From Litorivita sp050633545 (GTDB taxonomy: Bacteria > Pseudomonadota > Alphaproteobacteria > Rhodobacterales > Rhodobacteraceae): a stretch of DNA of 64,000 nucleotides. Positions 16,658 through 25,920 of this stretch are shown piece by piece. The notes below the pieces were generated by a model, which was not told the DNA's origin, did no database searches, and worked only from the letters and a program-made list of their open reading frames with translations. The DNA is taken from the NCBI GenBank assembly GCA_050633545.1, contig JBOEGS010000003.1, positions 62,001 through 126,000 on the forward strand, read 5' to 3'. Made by a program: the position numbers and the translations under genes. How positions within the stretch are numbered: the first letter of the stretch is position 1; the number at the start of each line of letters is the position of its first letter.

Positions 16658-17266
16658 ATGGGCGCGGATCGATTCAATTTCAAACCTATCGTGGCGACAA
16701 TTGTTGCCATAGTCATGATTTCCTTACCTAGCGGCCCCTCGCGGGCGCAGGACGGCGGAAGTTTGCCCAATTCGGCCGCCGCCTCGGGCAGCGCAGAGCG
16801 GGCCACGCGGCTGTTGGGCGAATTGAAGCTGGCCGAGGGCGGCGAGGCCGAGCGGATCGCGCGCGAATTGTCGCTCGAATGGTCGAAATCGGGATCGCCG
16901 GTGATGGATCTTTTGCTCAAACGCGGGCGCGACGCTTTGGAGCGGGGCGATTTTTCCTTGGCCTACGAGCATCTTACTGCTCTGACCGATCATGCGCCGC
17001 AATTTGCCGAAGGCTGGCACATGCGCGCCATGGTGCTTTATCGGCAGGACAGGTTTGGCATGGCGCTCAATGATCTGGGCCGCGCCTTGAGCCTTGAGCC
17101 GCGCCATTACGAGGCGATGATCGGATTGGGCGCGATTTTCGAGCAATTAGAGCGCCCCGCGCAGGCTTTGCAAGCCTATCAGCTTGCTGCCGCGCTCTAT
17201 CCCGCGCATGAACAGGTGATCGAAGCCTTGGCGCGGCTGGAGCGTCACGGGGGCGAGAAGCTCTAA
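16658..17266 (+). CDS. Exported tetratricopeptide-repeat protein
   Basis: A 202-residue protein with a signal peptide (PIVATIVAIVMISLPSGPSRA before QDGG, about residues 10-30) and three TPR-like helical pairs from about residue 85 (LERGDFSLAYEHLTALTDHA, YRQDRFGMALNDLGRALSLE, EQLERPAQALQAYQLAAALY). It should be periplasmic and bind proteins. It is divergent from the SCP2 gene. Partner unknown. Confidence 0.82.
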   Translation: MGADRFNFKPIVATIVAIVMISLPSGPSRAQDGGSLPNSAAASGSAERATRLLGELKLAEGGEAERIARELSLEWSKSGSPVMDLLLKRGRDALERGDFSLAYEHLTALTDHAPQFAEGWHMRAMVLYRQDRFGMALNDLGRALSLEPRHYEAMIGLGAIFEQLERPAQALQAYQLAAALYPAHEQVIEALARLERHGGEKL

Positions 17267-17323
17267 CCCGCGCCATTTGCCCGTCGACCTGCCCGCCCCG
17301 AAATCCCCAAGAAAGAGCCAGAC

Positions 17324-20212
17324 GTGACATCCTACAGCAGCGCGCAACGCGGGATGGACCGGCGGGTGATCGCCGTTCTCGGCCCCACCAATACCGGCAA
17401 GACCCATTACGCGATTGAACGGATGCTGGGATATAACAGCGGCGTTATCGGCCTGCCGCTGCGGCTTTTGGCGCGCGAGGTCTATGACAAGATCGTCGCC
17501 CTGCGCGGGCCCTCCGTCGTTGCTTTGGTCACCGGCGAAGAGCGGATCGTGCCGCCGCGCACGAAATATTGGGTCTGCACCGTCGAGGCGATGCCGCCCG
17601 CCATGGGCACGGATTTTCTGGCGGTGGACGAGATACAGCTTTGCGCCGATCCCGAGCGCGGCCATGTGTTTACCGAGCGTCTTTTGCAGGCGCGCGGCAC
17701 CCATGAGACGCTGTTCATGGGCTCTGACACCATGCGCGGGGCGATTGCGGAACTGGTGCCCGAGGCGGAATTCGTGCAGCGCCAGAGGATGAGCGAATTA
17801 TCCTATGGAGGTTCCAAAAAGATAAGCCGTATGCCCGCACGCAGCGCGATCGTCGGGTTTTCGGTTGATAATGTCTATGCGATTGCCGAGCTGCTCAAAC
17901 GGCAAAAGGGCGGCGCGGCGGTGGTCATGGGCGCGCTCAGCCCGCGCACCCGCAACGCGCAGGTGGAGCTTTACCAAAACGGCGATGTGGATTTTCTGGT
18001 GGCCACGGATGCCATCGGCATGGGGCTCAATCTCGACATCAACCATGTGGCGTTTTCCTCGACGACGAAATTTGACGGGCGGCGGATGCGCCCCTTGGCC
18101 CCCAATGAACTGGCGCAGATCGCGGGGCGGGCAGGGCGCGGCATGTCGCACGGAACCTTCGGCGTCACGGGCGAGGCGCGCCCGCTGGACGAGGGCACGG
18201 CGCAAGCGATCATGGATCACCGCTTTACCCCGATCAAAAAGCTCAACTGGCGCAACACCGATCTGCAATTTGGCACGCCGGAGGCCTTGATCACCTCGCT
18301 GGAGGTGGCGCCGCAAGATGACTGGCTGGTCAAGGCGCGCGAGGCCGATGACCTTATGGCCTTGAAAACGCTCAGCAATGATGCCGAAACGCGGGCGCGG
18401 GCCAGCGACGGGCCATCGGTGCGATTGCTATGGGATGTGTGCCGCATTCCCGATTTTCGCGGCATCTCCCACGCCGAACACAGCAGCCTTCTGGAGGCGA
18501 TCTACGGCTTCTTGCATGAAAAGGGCCGCATTCCCGACGATTGGCTGGCGCGGCAGATCAAGCGAATCGACCGTATGGATGGCGATATCGACACAGTTTC
18601 AAAAAGATTGGCCTTCATCCGCACTTGGACCTATGTCGCGCAGCGCAAGGGATGGGTAAATGACGAAAGCCATTGGCGCGGGGCGACGCGCGCTGTAGAA
18701 GACGCTTTGTCGGATGCGCTGCACGAGCGTTTGACCCAAAGATTTGTGGACCGGCGCACAAGCGTGCTCCTGCGCCGGCTCAAACAGAAGGAGGCCATGT
18801 TGGCCGAAGTAAGCAAAGAAGGTGAAGTGACGGTCGAAGGACAATTCGTTGGCCGTCTTGAAGGGTTCCGCTTTTCGCAGGACAAAACCGCGACTGCCGA
18901 GGAAGCAAAAACCTTGGGGCAGGCGGCCATGGCCGCATTGGCGCCGGAGTTCCACCTGCGGGCGGACCGGTTCTATAACGCGCCCGATACCGAGATCGAT
19001 TTTACCGAACAGGGCGGCCTGATGTGGGGCAATAGCGCTGTGGGTAAATTGGTTGCGGGGTCCGATCCGCTCAAGCCGCAGGTCAAAGCCTTTGTCGATG
19101 AGGAAGCTGGCGAGGACGTGACCCAAAAGGTCGCGCGCCGTTTGCAGCATTTCATCGACCGCAAGGTGGCAACCTTGTTCGAGCCTTTGCTGAACATGTC
19201 GCGCGACGAGGCCCTGTCGGGGCTGGCGCGGGGCTTTGCTTTCCAACTGGTCGAGGGCTTTGGCCTGTTGCCGCGCGCCCAAGTGGCCGAAGAGGTCAAG
19301 GCGCTGGACCAAGACGCACGGGGCGCATTGCGCAAACATGGCGTGCGGTTCGGGCAATTCACCATCTTTATGCCGCTGCTTTTGAAACCCGCACCGACGC
19401 GGCTTCGTTTGGTATTGTGGTCGCTTTTCAAAGGCTTGGAAGAGTTTCCTGAAGCGCCGCCCCCCGGTTTGGTGACGGTGCCCTCGGGAGATGCTGCGCC
19501 CGAAGGCTATCATTTGATGGCGGGCTATCGCGCCTCCGGCGCGCGGGCGATCCGCATCGATATGCTGGAGCGTCTGGCCGATATGCTGCGCGCCGAGGAC
19601 AGCCGCGGCGGGTTTGAAGCCAAGGCCGATATGCTGTCGATCACCGGCATGACGCTGGAGCAATTTGCCGATTTGATGCAAGGGCTTGGCTATCGCGCCG
19701 AGAAGGGCGAGCGGGTAAAGGTGAAAACCGCGCCTGCTGCCGAGGCGGCGCCGCAAGAGGCCGCGCCCGCGCAAAACCCCGAGTCGCAGGAGGCCGAGAC
19801 CGCCGAGCCCGCCGAGGCGGTTCCCGCCGATGGCGCCCCTGCTGCGCCGGTGACCGAGGCGGTCGATGTGCCCTCGCAGGAGATTGCACCGCAAGCCGAT
19901 GCTGCCGAAGCCGCCGATGCGCAGGTGAAAAGCGCCGATGAAGCCCCTGAAATGGAAGTGTTTTATACATTTGCATGGGGCCGCGCACGGGGCGGTGAAC
20001 GGGGCGGTGAACGTGGCGGCGAAGGCCGTGGACGCGGCAAACCCCAAGGCAAGGGACGCCCGCAAGGCAAGGGCAAACCGCGCGGCAAGGGCGGCCCGAA
20101 ATCGGGCGGCGACAAGGGCGGCCAAAGCTTTGAGGCGCGCCCGCCCAAGAAGGATAAAATCGATCCCGATAATCCTTTTGCGGCGGCGCTCATGGGGCTG
20201 ACCAAGAAGTAG
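17324..20212 (+). CDS. SUV3-like superfamily 2 helicase with C-terminal basic Gly-rich tail
   Basis: A 962-residue helicase-related protein. Walker A GPTNTGKTH is at about residues 20-28, DEIQ (motif II) at about 104, and motif VI NELAQIAGRAGRG near 265-277. The pattern fits SUV3/Mgm101-type alphaproteobacterial DEAD-like helicases, acting on RNA or DNA-RNA. Residues of about 805-885 are an Ala/Glu/Pro-rich linker and about 888-945 a tail of GGER and GKGKP-type repeats, likely an RNA-binding extension. Start is a GTG; an ATG 30 bases on is possible. The next gene is an S4 RNA-binding protein. Confidence 0.85.
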   Translation: MTSYSSAQRGMDRRVIAVLGPTNTGKTHYAIERMLGYNSGVIGLPLRLLAREVYDKIVALRGPSVVALVTGEERIVPPRTKYWVCTVEAMPPAMGTDFLAVDEIQLCADPERGHVFTERLLQARGTHETLFMGSDTMRGAIAELVPEAEFVQRQRMSELSYGGSKKISRMPARSAIVGFSVDNVYAIAELLKRQKGGAAVVMGALSPRTRNAQVELYQNGDVDFLVATDAIGMGLNLDINHVAFSSTTKFDGRRMRPLAPNELAQIAGRAGRGMSHGTFGVTGEARPLDEGTAQAIMDHRFTPIKKLNWRNTDLQFGTPEALITSLEVAPQDDWLVKAREADDLMALKTLSNDAETRARASDGPSVRLLWDVCRIPDFRGISHAEHSSLLEAIYGFLHEKGRIPDDWLARQIKRIDRMDGDIDTVSKRLAFIRTWTYVAQRKGWVNDESHWRGATRAVEDALSDALHERLTQRFVDRRTSVLLRRLKQKEAMLAEVSKEGEVTVEGQFVGRLEGFRFSQDKTATAEEAKTLGQAAMAALAPEFHLRADRFYNAPDTEIDFTEQGGLMWGNSAVGKLVAGSDPLKPQVKAFVDEEAGEDVTQKVARRLQHFIDRKVATLFEPLLNMSRDEALSGLARGFAFQLVEGFGLLPRAQVAEEVKALDQDARGALRKHGVRFGQFTIFMPLLLKPAPTRLRLVLWSLFKGLEEFPEAPPPGLVTVPSGDAAPEGYHLMAGYRASGARAIRIDMLERLADMLRAEDSRGGFEAKADMLSITGMTLEQFADLMQGLGYRAEKGERVKVKTAPAAEAAPQEAAPAQNPESQEAETAEPAEAVPADGAPAAPVTEAVDVPSQEIAPQADAAEAADAQVKSADEAPEMEVFYTFAWGRARGGERGGERGGEGRGRGKPQGKGRPQGKGKPRGKGGPKSGGDKGGQSFEARPPKKDKIDPDNPFAAALMGLTKK

Positions 20213-20246
20213 CCCAGCCAACAGACAGGTGAGCTTTGCGCGCTAG

Positions 20247-20621
20247 GTGACAGAAAACGCAGGTAAAATACGGGTCGATAAATGGCTTTGGCAGGCGCGG
20301 TTTTTCAAAACCCGCTCCCTGTCGGCCAAGACCGTGTCGGGCGGGCATTTGCGGCTGAACGGCCAAAAGGTGCTCAAACCGGCGCAATCTGTCACCTTGG
20401 GCGATGTGTTGGTGTTTGCGCAGGGGCGCGATCTGCGCGAGGTCAAGGTTGTGGCGCTTGGCACGCGGCGCGGACCGGCCCCCGAGGCGCGGCTTTTGTA
20501 TGAGGATCTGGCCCCGCCCGAGGCGCGCGCGCAGGAGGTTGTTCCATCCGCTCCGCGATATGAGGGAGGCGGGCGCCCGACCAAGCGTGATCGTAGGCAA
20601 TTTGATCTCAACAAGCCCTGA
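20247..20621 (+). CDS. S4 domain RNA-binding protein (Hsp15-like)
   Basis: A 124-residue protein. The S4 domain covers about residues 8-70 (IRVDKWLWQARFFKTRSLSA, GGHLRLNGQKVLK), as in the heat-shock protein Hsp15, which binds stalled 50S subunits. A basic, charged tail follows. Starts with GTG 35 bases after the helicase stop, so probably the same transcript. A ribosome-rescue role is inferred from the family. Confidence 0.88.
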   Translation: MTENAGKIRVDKWLWQARFFKTRSLSAKTVSGGHLRLNGQKVLKPAQSVTLGDVLVFAQGRDLREVKVVALGTRRGPAPEARLLYEDLAPPEARAQEVVPSAPRYEGGGRPTKRDRRQFDLNKP

Positions 20622-20695
20622 AGCGGCGCGTTTCGCTTGAATGATTGCTGCACCTGCACTAGCTAGGGCGGGCGTTCAAAAGATGGAAGACGAAG

Positions 20696-21034
20696 ATGAC
20701 CTATGTCGTGATCGACAACTGCATTGCCTGCAAATACACCGACTGCGTCGAAGTATGTCCGGTGGATTGTTTTTACGAGGGTGAAAACATGTTGGTGATC
20801 CATCCAGACGAATGCATCGATTGCGGCGTTTGCGAACCCGAATGCCCCGCCGATGCGATCCGTCCGGACACCGAGCCGGATATGGAAAAATGGGTCGAGT
20901 TCAACCGCAAATATTCCGAAAGCTGGCCGGTCATCATCTCGAAAAAAGACCAGTTGCCCGAAGCCGAGGAGCGCGATGGCGAGACCGGCAAGCTGGAGAA
21001 ATATTTCAGCGAAGCGCCGGGCGAGGGGGGCTGA
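20696..21034 (+). CDS. fdxA: 7Fe ferredoxin FdxA
   Basis: A 112-residue ferredoxin with two cluster motifs: CIACKYTDCVEVCPVDC from residue 9 ([3Fe-4S] plus one [4Fe-4S] ligand) and CIDCGVCEPECP near residue 40. The C-terminal extension to about 110 residues is typical of alphaproteobacterial FdxA. It passes electrons in the cytoplasm; partners are not evident. The order helicase, S4, fdxA, carD is common in Rhodobacteraceae. Confidence 0.95.
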   Translation: MTYVVIDNCIACKYTDCVEVCPVDCFYEGENMLVIHPDECIDCGVCEPECPADAIRPDTEPDMEKWVEFNRKYSESWPVIISKKDQLPEAEERDGETGKLEKYFSEAPGEGG

Positions 21035-21339
21035 TTCGCCCCTTTGCCCAACGCCCGTCTGCGGGCCTGCGGCGCAAGGGCGGCTGATTGCGCCAAACCC
21101 CCTATAAATTTGGCCCCTTTGAAGGAATTTCGCGCGGGTTTTGTGCGAGAGCTTCCGAAGAGGCGAATTTTGTGATACACTGCTGTTACAAATGATGAAC
21201 TTTGCCTGCTTTTCCGTCGCACGGGCTGCTCTGCGATACGGGATCACATCGAGATAGATAATCGTCTGGACGCGGTCATGCCTTTGACCACGCCCGGTTT
21301 TTTGTCGCCTGTGACAGGTGGATTGAAAGGGAAGACCGC
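21035..21339 (+). other. Long non-coding stretch between fdxA and carD, with a hairpin-plus-T tract
   Basis: About 300 bases without a supported gene. A hairpin GGTCA/TGACC (21274-21289) is followed by a run of six T at 21298-21303, ending 36 bases before the carD ATG. It could be a weak terminator, an attenuator in the carD leader, or the end of a small RNA. Pairing is short, so all are tentative. Confidence 0.35.
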
Positions 21340-21849
21340 ATGACCAAATCCAAGAAAAACGAATTCCGTCCCAATGACTTTGTCGTTTATCCCGCACATG
21401 GGGTCGGCCAGATCATGTCGATCGAAGAGCAAGACATCGCCGGAATGACGATGGAGCTTTTTGTGATTTCCTTTGAAAAGGACAAAATGACCCTGCGCGT
21501 GCCGACCAATAAGGCGACCGCAATCGGGATGCGCCAATTGTCGAGCCCCGATGTGATCTCGCGCGCGATGACCACCCTCAAGGGCAAAGCCAAGGTCAAA
21601 CGGGCGATGTGGTCGCGCCGTGCGCAAGAATACGAGCAAAAGATCAACTCGGGCGATTTGATTGCGATTGCCGAAGTGGTGCGCGATTTGCACCGCAATG
21701 ACGACCAGCGCGAGCAAAGCTACTCCGAGCGCCAGCTTTATGAGGCCGCATTGGAGCGGTTGACCCGCGAAGTGGCGGCGGTGAGCGGCGGCGACGAAGT
21801 GGCGGCGGCCAAGCAGGTGGATGAGGTTTTGGTCTCCCGCGCGGCGTAA
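21340..21849 (+). CDS. carD: CarD/CdnL family RNA polymerase-binding regulator
   Basis: A 169-residue CarD protein. The N-terminal Tudor-like polymerase-interacting domain begins FRPNDFVVYPAHGVGQIMSI, and the helical C-terminal domain contains the basic MWSRRAQEYEQKINSGD segment. Family members bind the RNA polymerase beta subunit and stabilise open complexes, notably at rRNA promoters. The ATG follows AAGGGAAG. It has a long leader and a strong terminator directly downstream. Confidence 0.93.
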   Translation: MTKSKKNEFRPNDFVVYPAHGVGQIMSIEEQDIAGMTMELFVISFEKDKMTLRVPTNKATAIGMRQLSSPDVISRAMTTLKGKAKVKRAMWSRRAQEYEQKINSGDLIAIAEVVRDLHRNDDQREQSYSERQLYEAALERLTREVAAVSGGDEVAAAKQVDEVLVSRAA

Positions 21850-21866
21850 GTTATTGCGATGAAATC

Positions 21867-21905
21867 AAAAAGCCGCGCGGTCCATATGGGACCGCGCGGC
21901 TTTTT
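21867..21905. terminator. Bidirectional terminator between carD and cobS
   Basis: A perfect 17-bp inverted repeat starting AAAAAGCCGCGCGG and ending in the reverse complement with TTTTT, around a 5-base loop. It serves both convergent genes. Confidence 0.9.
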
Positions 21906-21925
21906 CTTTGGCGGATCTGCGGCGG

Positions 21926-22690
21926 TTAGAGCGCCGCACAAAGCGTCATGAGCACCGCGATCTCGCCGATCTGCTGCACCGCGCCAAGCGTGTCGCCGGT
22001 ATGGCCGTTGATCTTGGCACGGGCGATTTGCATCACCATGAGCGCGGCAAGTGCCGCCACCAGCGCCGCGCCCAAAGCCCCGCATAGCAGCGCGGCGGCG
22101 AGGCCGATGGCGCCCGCCACTGCGGCGCGCTCGCCGCGCGCGCGGCCCTGCGCATGTGATAACCCGTCGCGGCGTGCATGGGGCAGCAGCGCCATCATGG
22201 CGGGCATGGCGGCGCGCGACACCATCGCCGCCGCGATCAGCGGCGCAAAGATCGCGCCTGAGCCGAAAAGCGCCGTTAGCGCCGCCCATCGGGCCGCCAG
22301 CGAGAGCACCAAAGCAATCACCCCATAGCTGCCGATATGGCTGTCGCGCATGATCTCGAGGCGGCGCGCGGCCTCCCATCCGCCCCAAAACCCGTCTGCC
22401 GTATCGGCCAGACCGTCCTCATGCATGGCCCCCGTGGTGACGACAAGCGCCGCCAGCGACGCCAAAGCCGCCAAGGGCGCGGGCAGGCCAAGCGCCAATG
22501 CCAAAGTGGCCAGCCCGCCCGCGATCAGCGCCGCCGCAAGTCCGGCCAAAGGATAGGCCCAAACCGCCGGCGCGCCGCGCTCGAAATCGGCGCGCCGCGC
22601 CACAAAGGGCAGCCGCGTGAGCAGCGCCAGAGCCGTGGCCGCCTCGGTGAGCAGGCGGGCGGCGGGCGGGGCGTCGGGTTTTGGCATCAT
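21926..22690 (-). CDS. cobS: Adenosylcobinamide-GDP ribazoletransferase (cobalamin synthase)
   Basis: A 254-residue polytopic membrane enzyme that joins adenosylcobinamide-GDP to alpha-ribazole in the last steps of cobalamin synthesis. LALLTRLPF at the N-terminus, GAMHEDGLADTADGFWGG (conserved acidic motif) and RDSHIGSYGVIALVLSLAARW are diagnostic. The ATG pair at 22690/22687 follows AAGGA. It is divergent from cobT, 80 bases apart. I saw no cobalamin riboswitch in that space. Confidence 0.93.
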   Translation of the reverse strand: MMPKPDAPPAARLLTEAATALALLTRLPFVARRADFERGAPAVWAYPLAGLAAALIAGGLATLALALGLPAPLAALASLAALVVTTGAMHEDGLADTADGFWGGWEAARRLEIMRDSHIGSYGVIALVLSLAARWAALTALFGSGAIFAPLIAAAMVSRAAMPAMMALLPHARRDGLSHAQGRARGERAAVAGAIGLAAALLCGALGAALVAALAALMVMQIARAKINGHTGDTLGAVQQIGEIAVLMTLCAAL

Positions 22691-22770
22691 TGGGGCGGAT
22701 TCCTTTCTTGCTCTTGGCGGCGCGTGCGGTAAACACGCGGGCACGCCATTTGTCTACTACGGGGAAGAAC

Positions 22771-23781
22771 ATGAGCCTAGAATTCAATTCGCTAGAGGAA
22801 TTTGCCGCCACGCTTGCTGCGGCCCCCGCACCGGACGCCTCGGCGCGCAAAGAGGCCGAGGCGCGCAACGGGCAATTGACCAAACCGCCGGGCGCTTTGG
22901 GGCGGCTGGAGGATCTGGCGATCTGGTATGGCGCGTGGCGCGGCACCGGACGGCCCGAAATCAAATCGCCGCAGGTGATTGTTTTTGCGGCAAATCACGG
23001 CGTTGCGGCGCGTGGCGTGTCGGCCTTTCCGCCCGAGGTGACGGTGCAGATGGTCGCCAATTTCGAACATGGCGGCGCGGCGGTGAACCAGCTGTCCAAA
23101 ACCTTTGGCGCGCGCATGGATGTGCATGCGCTTGATCTGGACCGGCCCACGGCGGATTTCACCCAAGCACCGGCGATGAGCGAGGCGGAGGTCGTCGCGG
23201 CGCTGCGCACCGGTTGGGAGGCCGTGGGCGCGCAGACGGATCTTTTGGTCACCGGCGAGATGGGCATCGGCAATACCACATCGGCGGCGGCGATTGCTCT
23301 GGCGCTTTATGGCGGGGCGGCGGGCGATTGGACGGGGCGCGGCACGGGCGTTGATGATGCGGGGCTGGACCTCAAGACGCGGGTGGCCGCCGAGGGCGCG
23401 GCGCGCCATGCGGGCGTGCGCGGTCTGGAGGCGCTGCGCTGTCTGGGCGGGCGCGAGATTGCCGCCATGGCGGGGGCGATTGCGCGGGCGCGGGCCCTGC
23501 GCATTCCGGTGATTTTGGACGGGTTTATCTGCACCGCGGCGGCGGCCTGCCTTGCGGATGCGGCCCAAGGGGCGCTCGATCACTGCGTTGCGGGCCATGT
23601 CAGCGCCGAGGCCGCCCATGGCAAGCTGTTGCAAAAGCTGGGCAAAGAGCCCTTGTTGTCGCTGGGCATGCGGTTGGGCGAAGGCTCGGGCGCGGCTTTG
23701 GCCATCGGGGTGATGCAAGGCGCGGTGGCCTGCCATTCGGGCATGGCGACCTTTGCCGAGGCGGGCGTCTCCGAAGGCTAG
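22771..23781 (+). CDS. cobT: Nicotinate-nucleotide--dimethylbenzimidazole phosphoribosyltransferase
   Basis: A 336-residue CobT, which makes alpha-ribazole phosphate, the lower ligand of cobalamin. QLTKPPGALGRLEDLA, VFAANHGVAARGVSAFP, GEMGIGNTTSAAAI and the C-terminal LGMRLGEGSGAALAIG with the catalytic glutamate are conserved. The ATG follows GGGGAAG. With divergent cobS it completes nucleotide-loop assembly; cobU/cobP and other cob genes are not in the window. Confidence 0.95.
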   Translation: MSLEFNSLEEFAATLAAAPAPDASARKEAEARNGQLTKPPGALGRLEDLAIWYGAWRGTGRPEIKSPQVIVFAANHGVAARGVSAFPPEVTVQMVANFEHGGAAVNQLSKTFGARMDVHALDLDRPTADFTQAPAMSEAEVVAALRTGWEAVGAQTDLLVTGEMGIGNTTSAAAIALALYGGAAGDWTGRGTGVDDAGLDLKTRVAAEGAARHAGVRGLEALRCLGGREIAAMAGAIARARALRIPVILDGFICTAAAACLADAAQGALDHCVAGHVSAEAAHGKLLQKLGKEPLLSLGMRLGEGSGAALAIGVMQGAVACHSGMATFAEAGVSEG

Positions 23782-23814
23782 GGGCGCCGCTTTCGGGCGG
23801 GCGCGCCGCGCGCC

Positions 23815-25695
23815 TCAGGCGGCGTCGGAGCCGCCTTCGCGCGCGGCATAAATTTGCGTCATCAAAGCGGTTTCAAGCTCTTTTTCCAATTCCTTGGAGC
23901 GCGCGATATAGGCCGCATTCTCGCCCGACGGGATATCGGGATCATAGAGTTTGGCCAATTCGCGCACCGTCATCCGGTCATGATGGAAGAAGGTTTTTTC
24001 CGCCTCCGAGGCCTCGTAATCGCTCAGCCCGACATTTTCGAGCACATAGCGCCCCGCGCGCAGGCTGCTGTCGAAGGTTTCGCGCACGATGTCATTGGCC
24101 CCCGCCTGATAGAGGCGGTAGACGTGGTTTCGGTCGCGCGCCCGCGCGATGATGTGCAAATCGGGGCATTCGCGGCGCGCATAGGTGACCAATTTGGTCA
24201 CCGCCTCGGGGTTGTCCATCGCCGCGACCAGAACGCGCGCCTCCGACAGCCCCGCCGCATGCAAAAGCTCGGGCCGCGTCGGATCGCCGAAAAAGCCTTT
24301 GAAACCAAAGCGGCGCATCAATTCGATGGTCTTCATATCATTGTCGATGACCACGGTTTTAAAGCCGCTCGATTGCACCAGACGGTTGACGATTTGCCCG
24401 AAACGCCCGATGCCCGCGATGATCACGGGGCCTTGTTCGTCGATCTCGTCTTCGTCTTCGGCATTGGCGCTGTCATGCATCCGGCGGGCCAGAACATCGT
24501 GCAAGATAAACAGCAAAGGCGTGGCCAGCATCGACAGCGCAATCACCAGCAACAGCGGCTCTGCAATCGCGTCAGGCAGCACATTGGTTTGCGTCGAAAA
24601 AGAGATCAGCACAAAGCCGAATTCACCCGCCTGCGCGAGGCCCAGCGTAAAGAGCCACAGGTTGCGCCCGCGCAGTTTGAAAGCGCGGCCCAGCGGATAG
24701 AGCACCGCGCCCTTGAGCGCGATCAACGCGGCGGTCAGGCCGAAAATCGTCACCGGATCGCCAAACAGCACTTTGAAATCAATGCTCGATCCGACGGTGA
24801 TAAAGAAGAGGCCGAGCAAAAGCCCCTTGAACGGTTCGATATCGCTTTCCAGCTCGTGGCGAAACTCGCTATTGGCGAGAACCACACCGGCAAGGAAGGT
24901 GCCAAGCGCGGGCGACAGGCCCACGGCGGACATCAAAAACGCGATGCCCACAACGATCAGCAGCGCCAAGGCGGTATACATCTCGCGCAGATGCGCAGCA
25001 TGGATAAACCGGAACACCGGCCGCGTCAGATAGACCCCCGCAAGCACCACCACGGCCACCGCGCCGAGCGTGACCAAGGTTACCTGCCATCCGGGCAGGC
25101 CCTCGACAAAGGAAATCGAGTGATGGGCGTCCTCAAGGGTGCGGTGGCTGATCGACCCGTCGGGATTGATCGTGGCGCTGCGCGGCAAGGCGAGCAGCGG
25201 CAAAAGCGCCAGCATCGGGATCACCGCGATATCTTGGGTCAGCAACACCGAAAAGATCGACCGCCCGCCAGCGGTTTGCATCAACCCCTTTTCCGACAGG
25301 GTTTGCAGCACGATCGCGGTCGAGGAGAGCGAGAAAATCATCCCGATGGCCAAGGCGATGCTCAGCGGTTGGCCAAGCGCCATCGCCGCCCCCGTGATCA
25401 GGGCCATGGTCCCAAGGATTTGCAAACCGCCCAGCCCCAACAGCCGGTGGCGCATATCCCAAAGCGCGCGCGGCTCCAGTTCCAGCCCGATGATAAACAG
25501 CATCATCACCACGCCGAATTCGGCGAAATGCTGCAGGTCCTGACTTTCGGTCGAGACAAAACCGAAAACCGGCCCGATCAAGATCCCCGCCGCCAGATAG
25601 CCCAGCACAGAGCCAAGCCCGAGCCGCGCGGCGATGGGCACCGCGATGACGGCGGCGGCAAGGTAGATCGAGGCTTGGAGCAAGAACCCTTCCAT
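23815..25695 (-). CDS. Monovalent cation:proton antiporter-2 (KefB/KefC-like) with RCK domain
   Basis: A 626-residue CPA2-family transporter. About 12 hydrophobic segments fill residues 1-395 (LGLGSVLGYLAAGILIGPVF, FGVVMMLFIIGLELEP, FLAGVVLANSEF), followed by an acidic linker and a TrkA-N/RCK nucleotide-binding domain beginning VIIAGIGRFGQIVNRLV at about residue 412. It likely moves K+ or Na+ against protons, gated by NAD(H) or glutathione adducts as in Kef systems. It stands alone, convergent with cobT; no kefF/kefG partner is next to it. Confidence 0.88.
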   Translation of the reverse strand: MEGFLLQASIYLAAAVIAVPIAARLGLGSVLGYLAAGILIGPVFGFVSTESQDLQHFAEFGVVMMLFIIGLELEPRALWDMRHRLLGLGGLQILGTMALITGAAMALGQPLSIALAIGMIFSLSSTAIVLQTLSEKGLMQTAGGRSIFSVLLTQDIAVIPMLALLPLLALPRSATINPDGSISHRTLEDAHHSISFVEGLPGWQVTLVTLGAVAVVVLAGVYLTRPVFRFIHAAHLREMYTALALLIVVGIAFLMSAVGLSPALGTFLAGVVLANSEFRHELESDIEPFKGLLLGLFFITVGSSIDFKVLFGDPVTIFGLTAALIALKGAVLYPLGRAFKLRGRNLWLFTLGLAQAGEFGFVLISFSTQTNVLPDAIAEPLLLVIALSMLATPLLFILHDVLARRMHDSANAEDEDEIDEQGPVIIAGIGRFGQIVNRLVQSSGFKTVVIDNDMKTIELMRRFGFKGFFGDPTRPELLHAAGLSEARVLVAAMDNPEAVTKLVTYARRECPDLHIIARARDRNHVYRLYQAGANDIVRETFDSSLRAGRYVLENVGLSDYEASEAEKTFFHHDRMTVRELAKLYDPDIPSGENAAYIARSKELEKELETALMTQIYAAREGGSDAA

Positions 25696-25920
25696 CGCCC
25701 GTTACCCTTGCAACGTCATGGCGCGCAGCAGGCGCGCGCAGCGGGGCATAAAGGGGCGAGGGGCGGGAGAGCTTGGGCGGTTCATTTGGGTCTTTTCTAG
25801 CTTTATTCATAGGTAGGGCGATCGCGCCCCTGTTTCGAGAGAGATGTGGCAGAAATCGATGTCAATTGCGCGACTTTATTTGCCGGGGCGCGTAAATTCA
25901 TCCGCGAGGCTGCGCCGCGC

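Noticed and set aside
22691..22770. Cobalamin riboswitch between cobS and cobT
   Set aside because: Only 80 bases, no B12-box.
23854..25800. 648-residue open frame antisense to the antiporter
   Set aside because: Composition is extreme (Gln, His, Arg), no domain; the minus strand encodes a full CPA2 protein.
25696..25920. Small ORF starting MNRPSSPAPRPF upstream of the antiporter gene
   Set aside because: Only 27 codons, Arg/Pro-rich, no ribosome site of note; it looks like chance.
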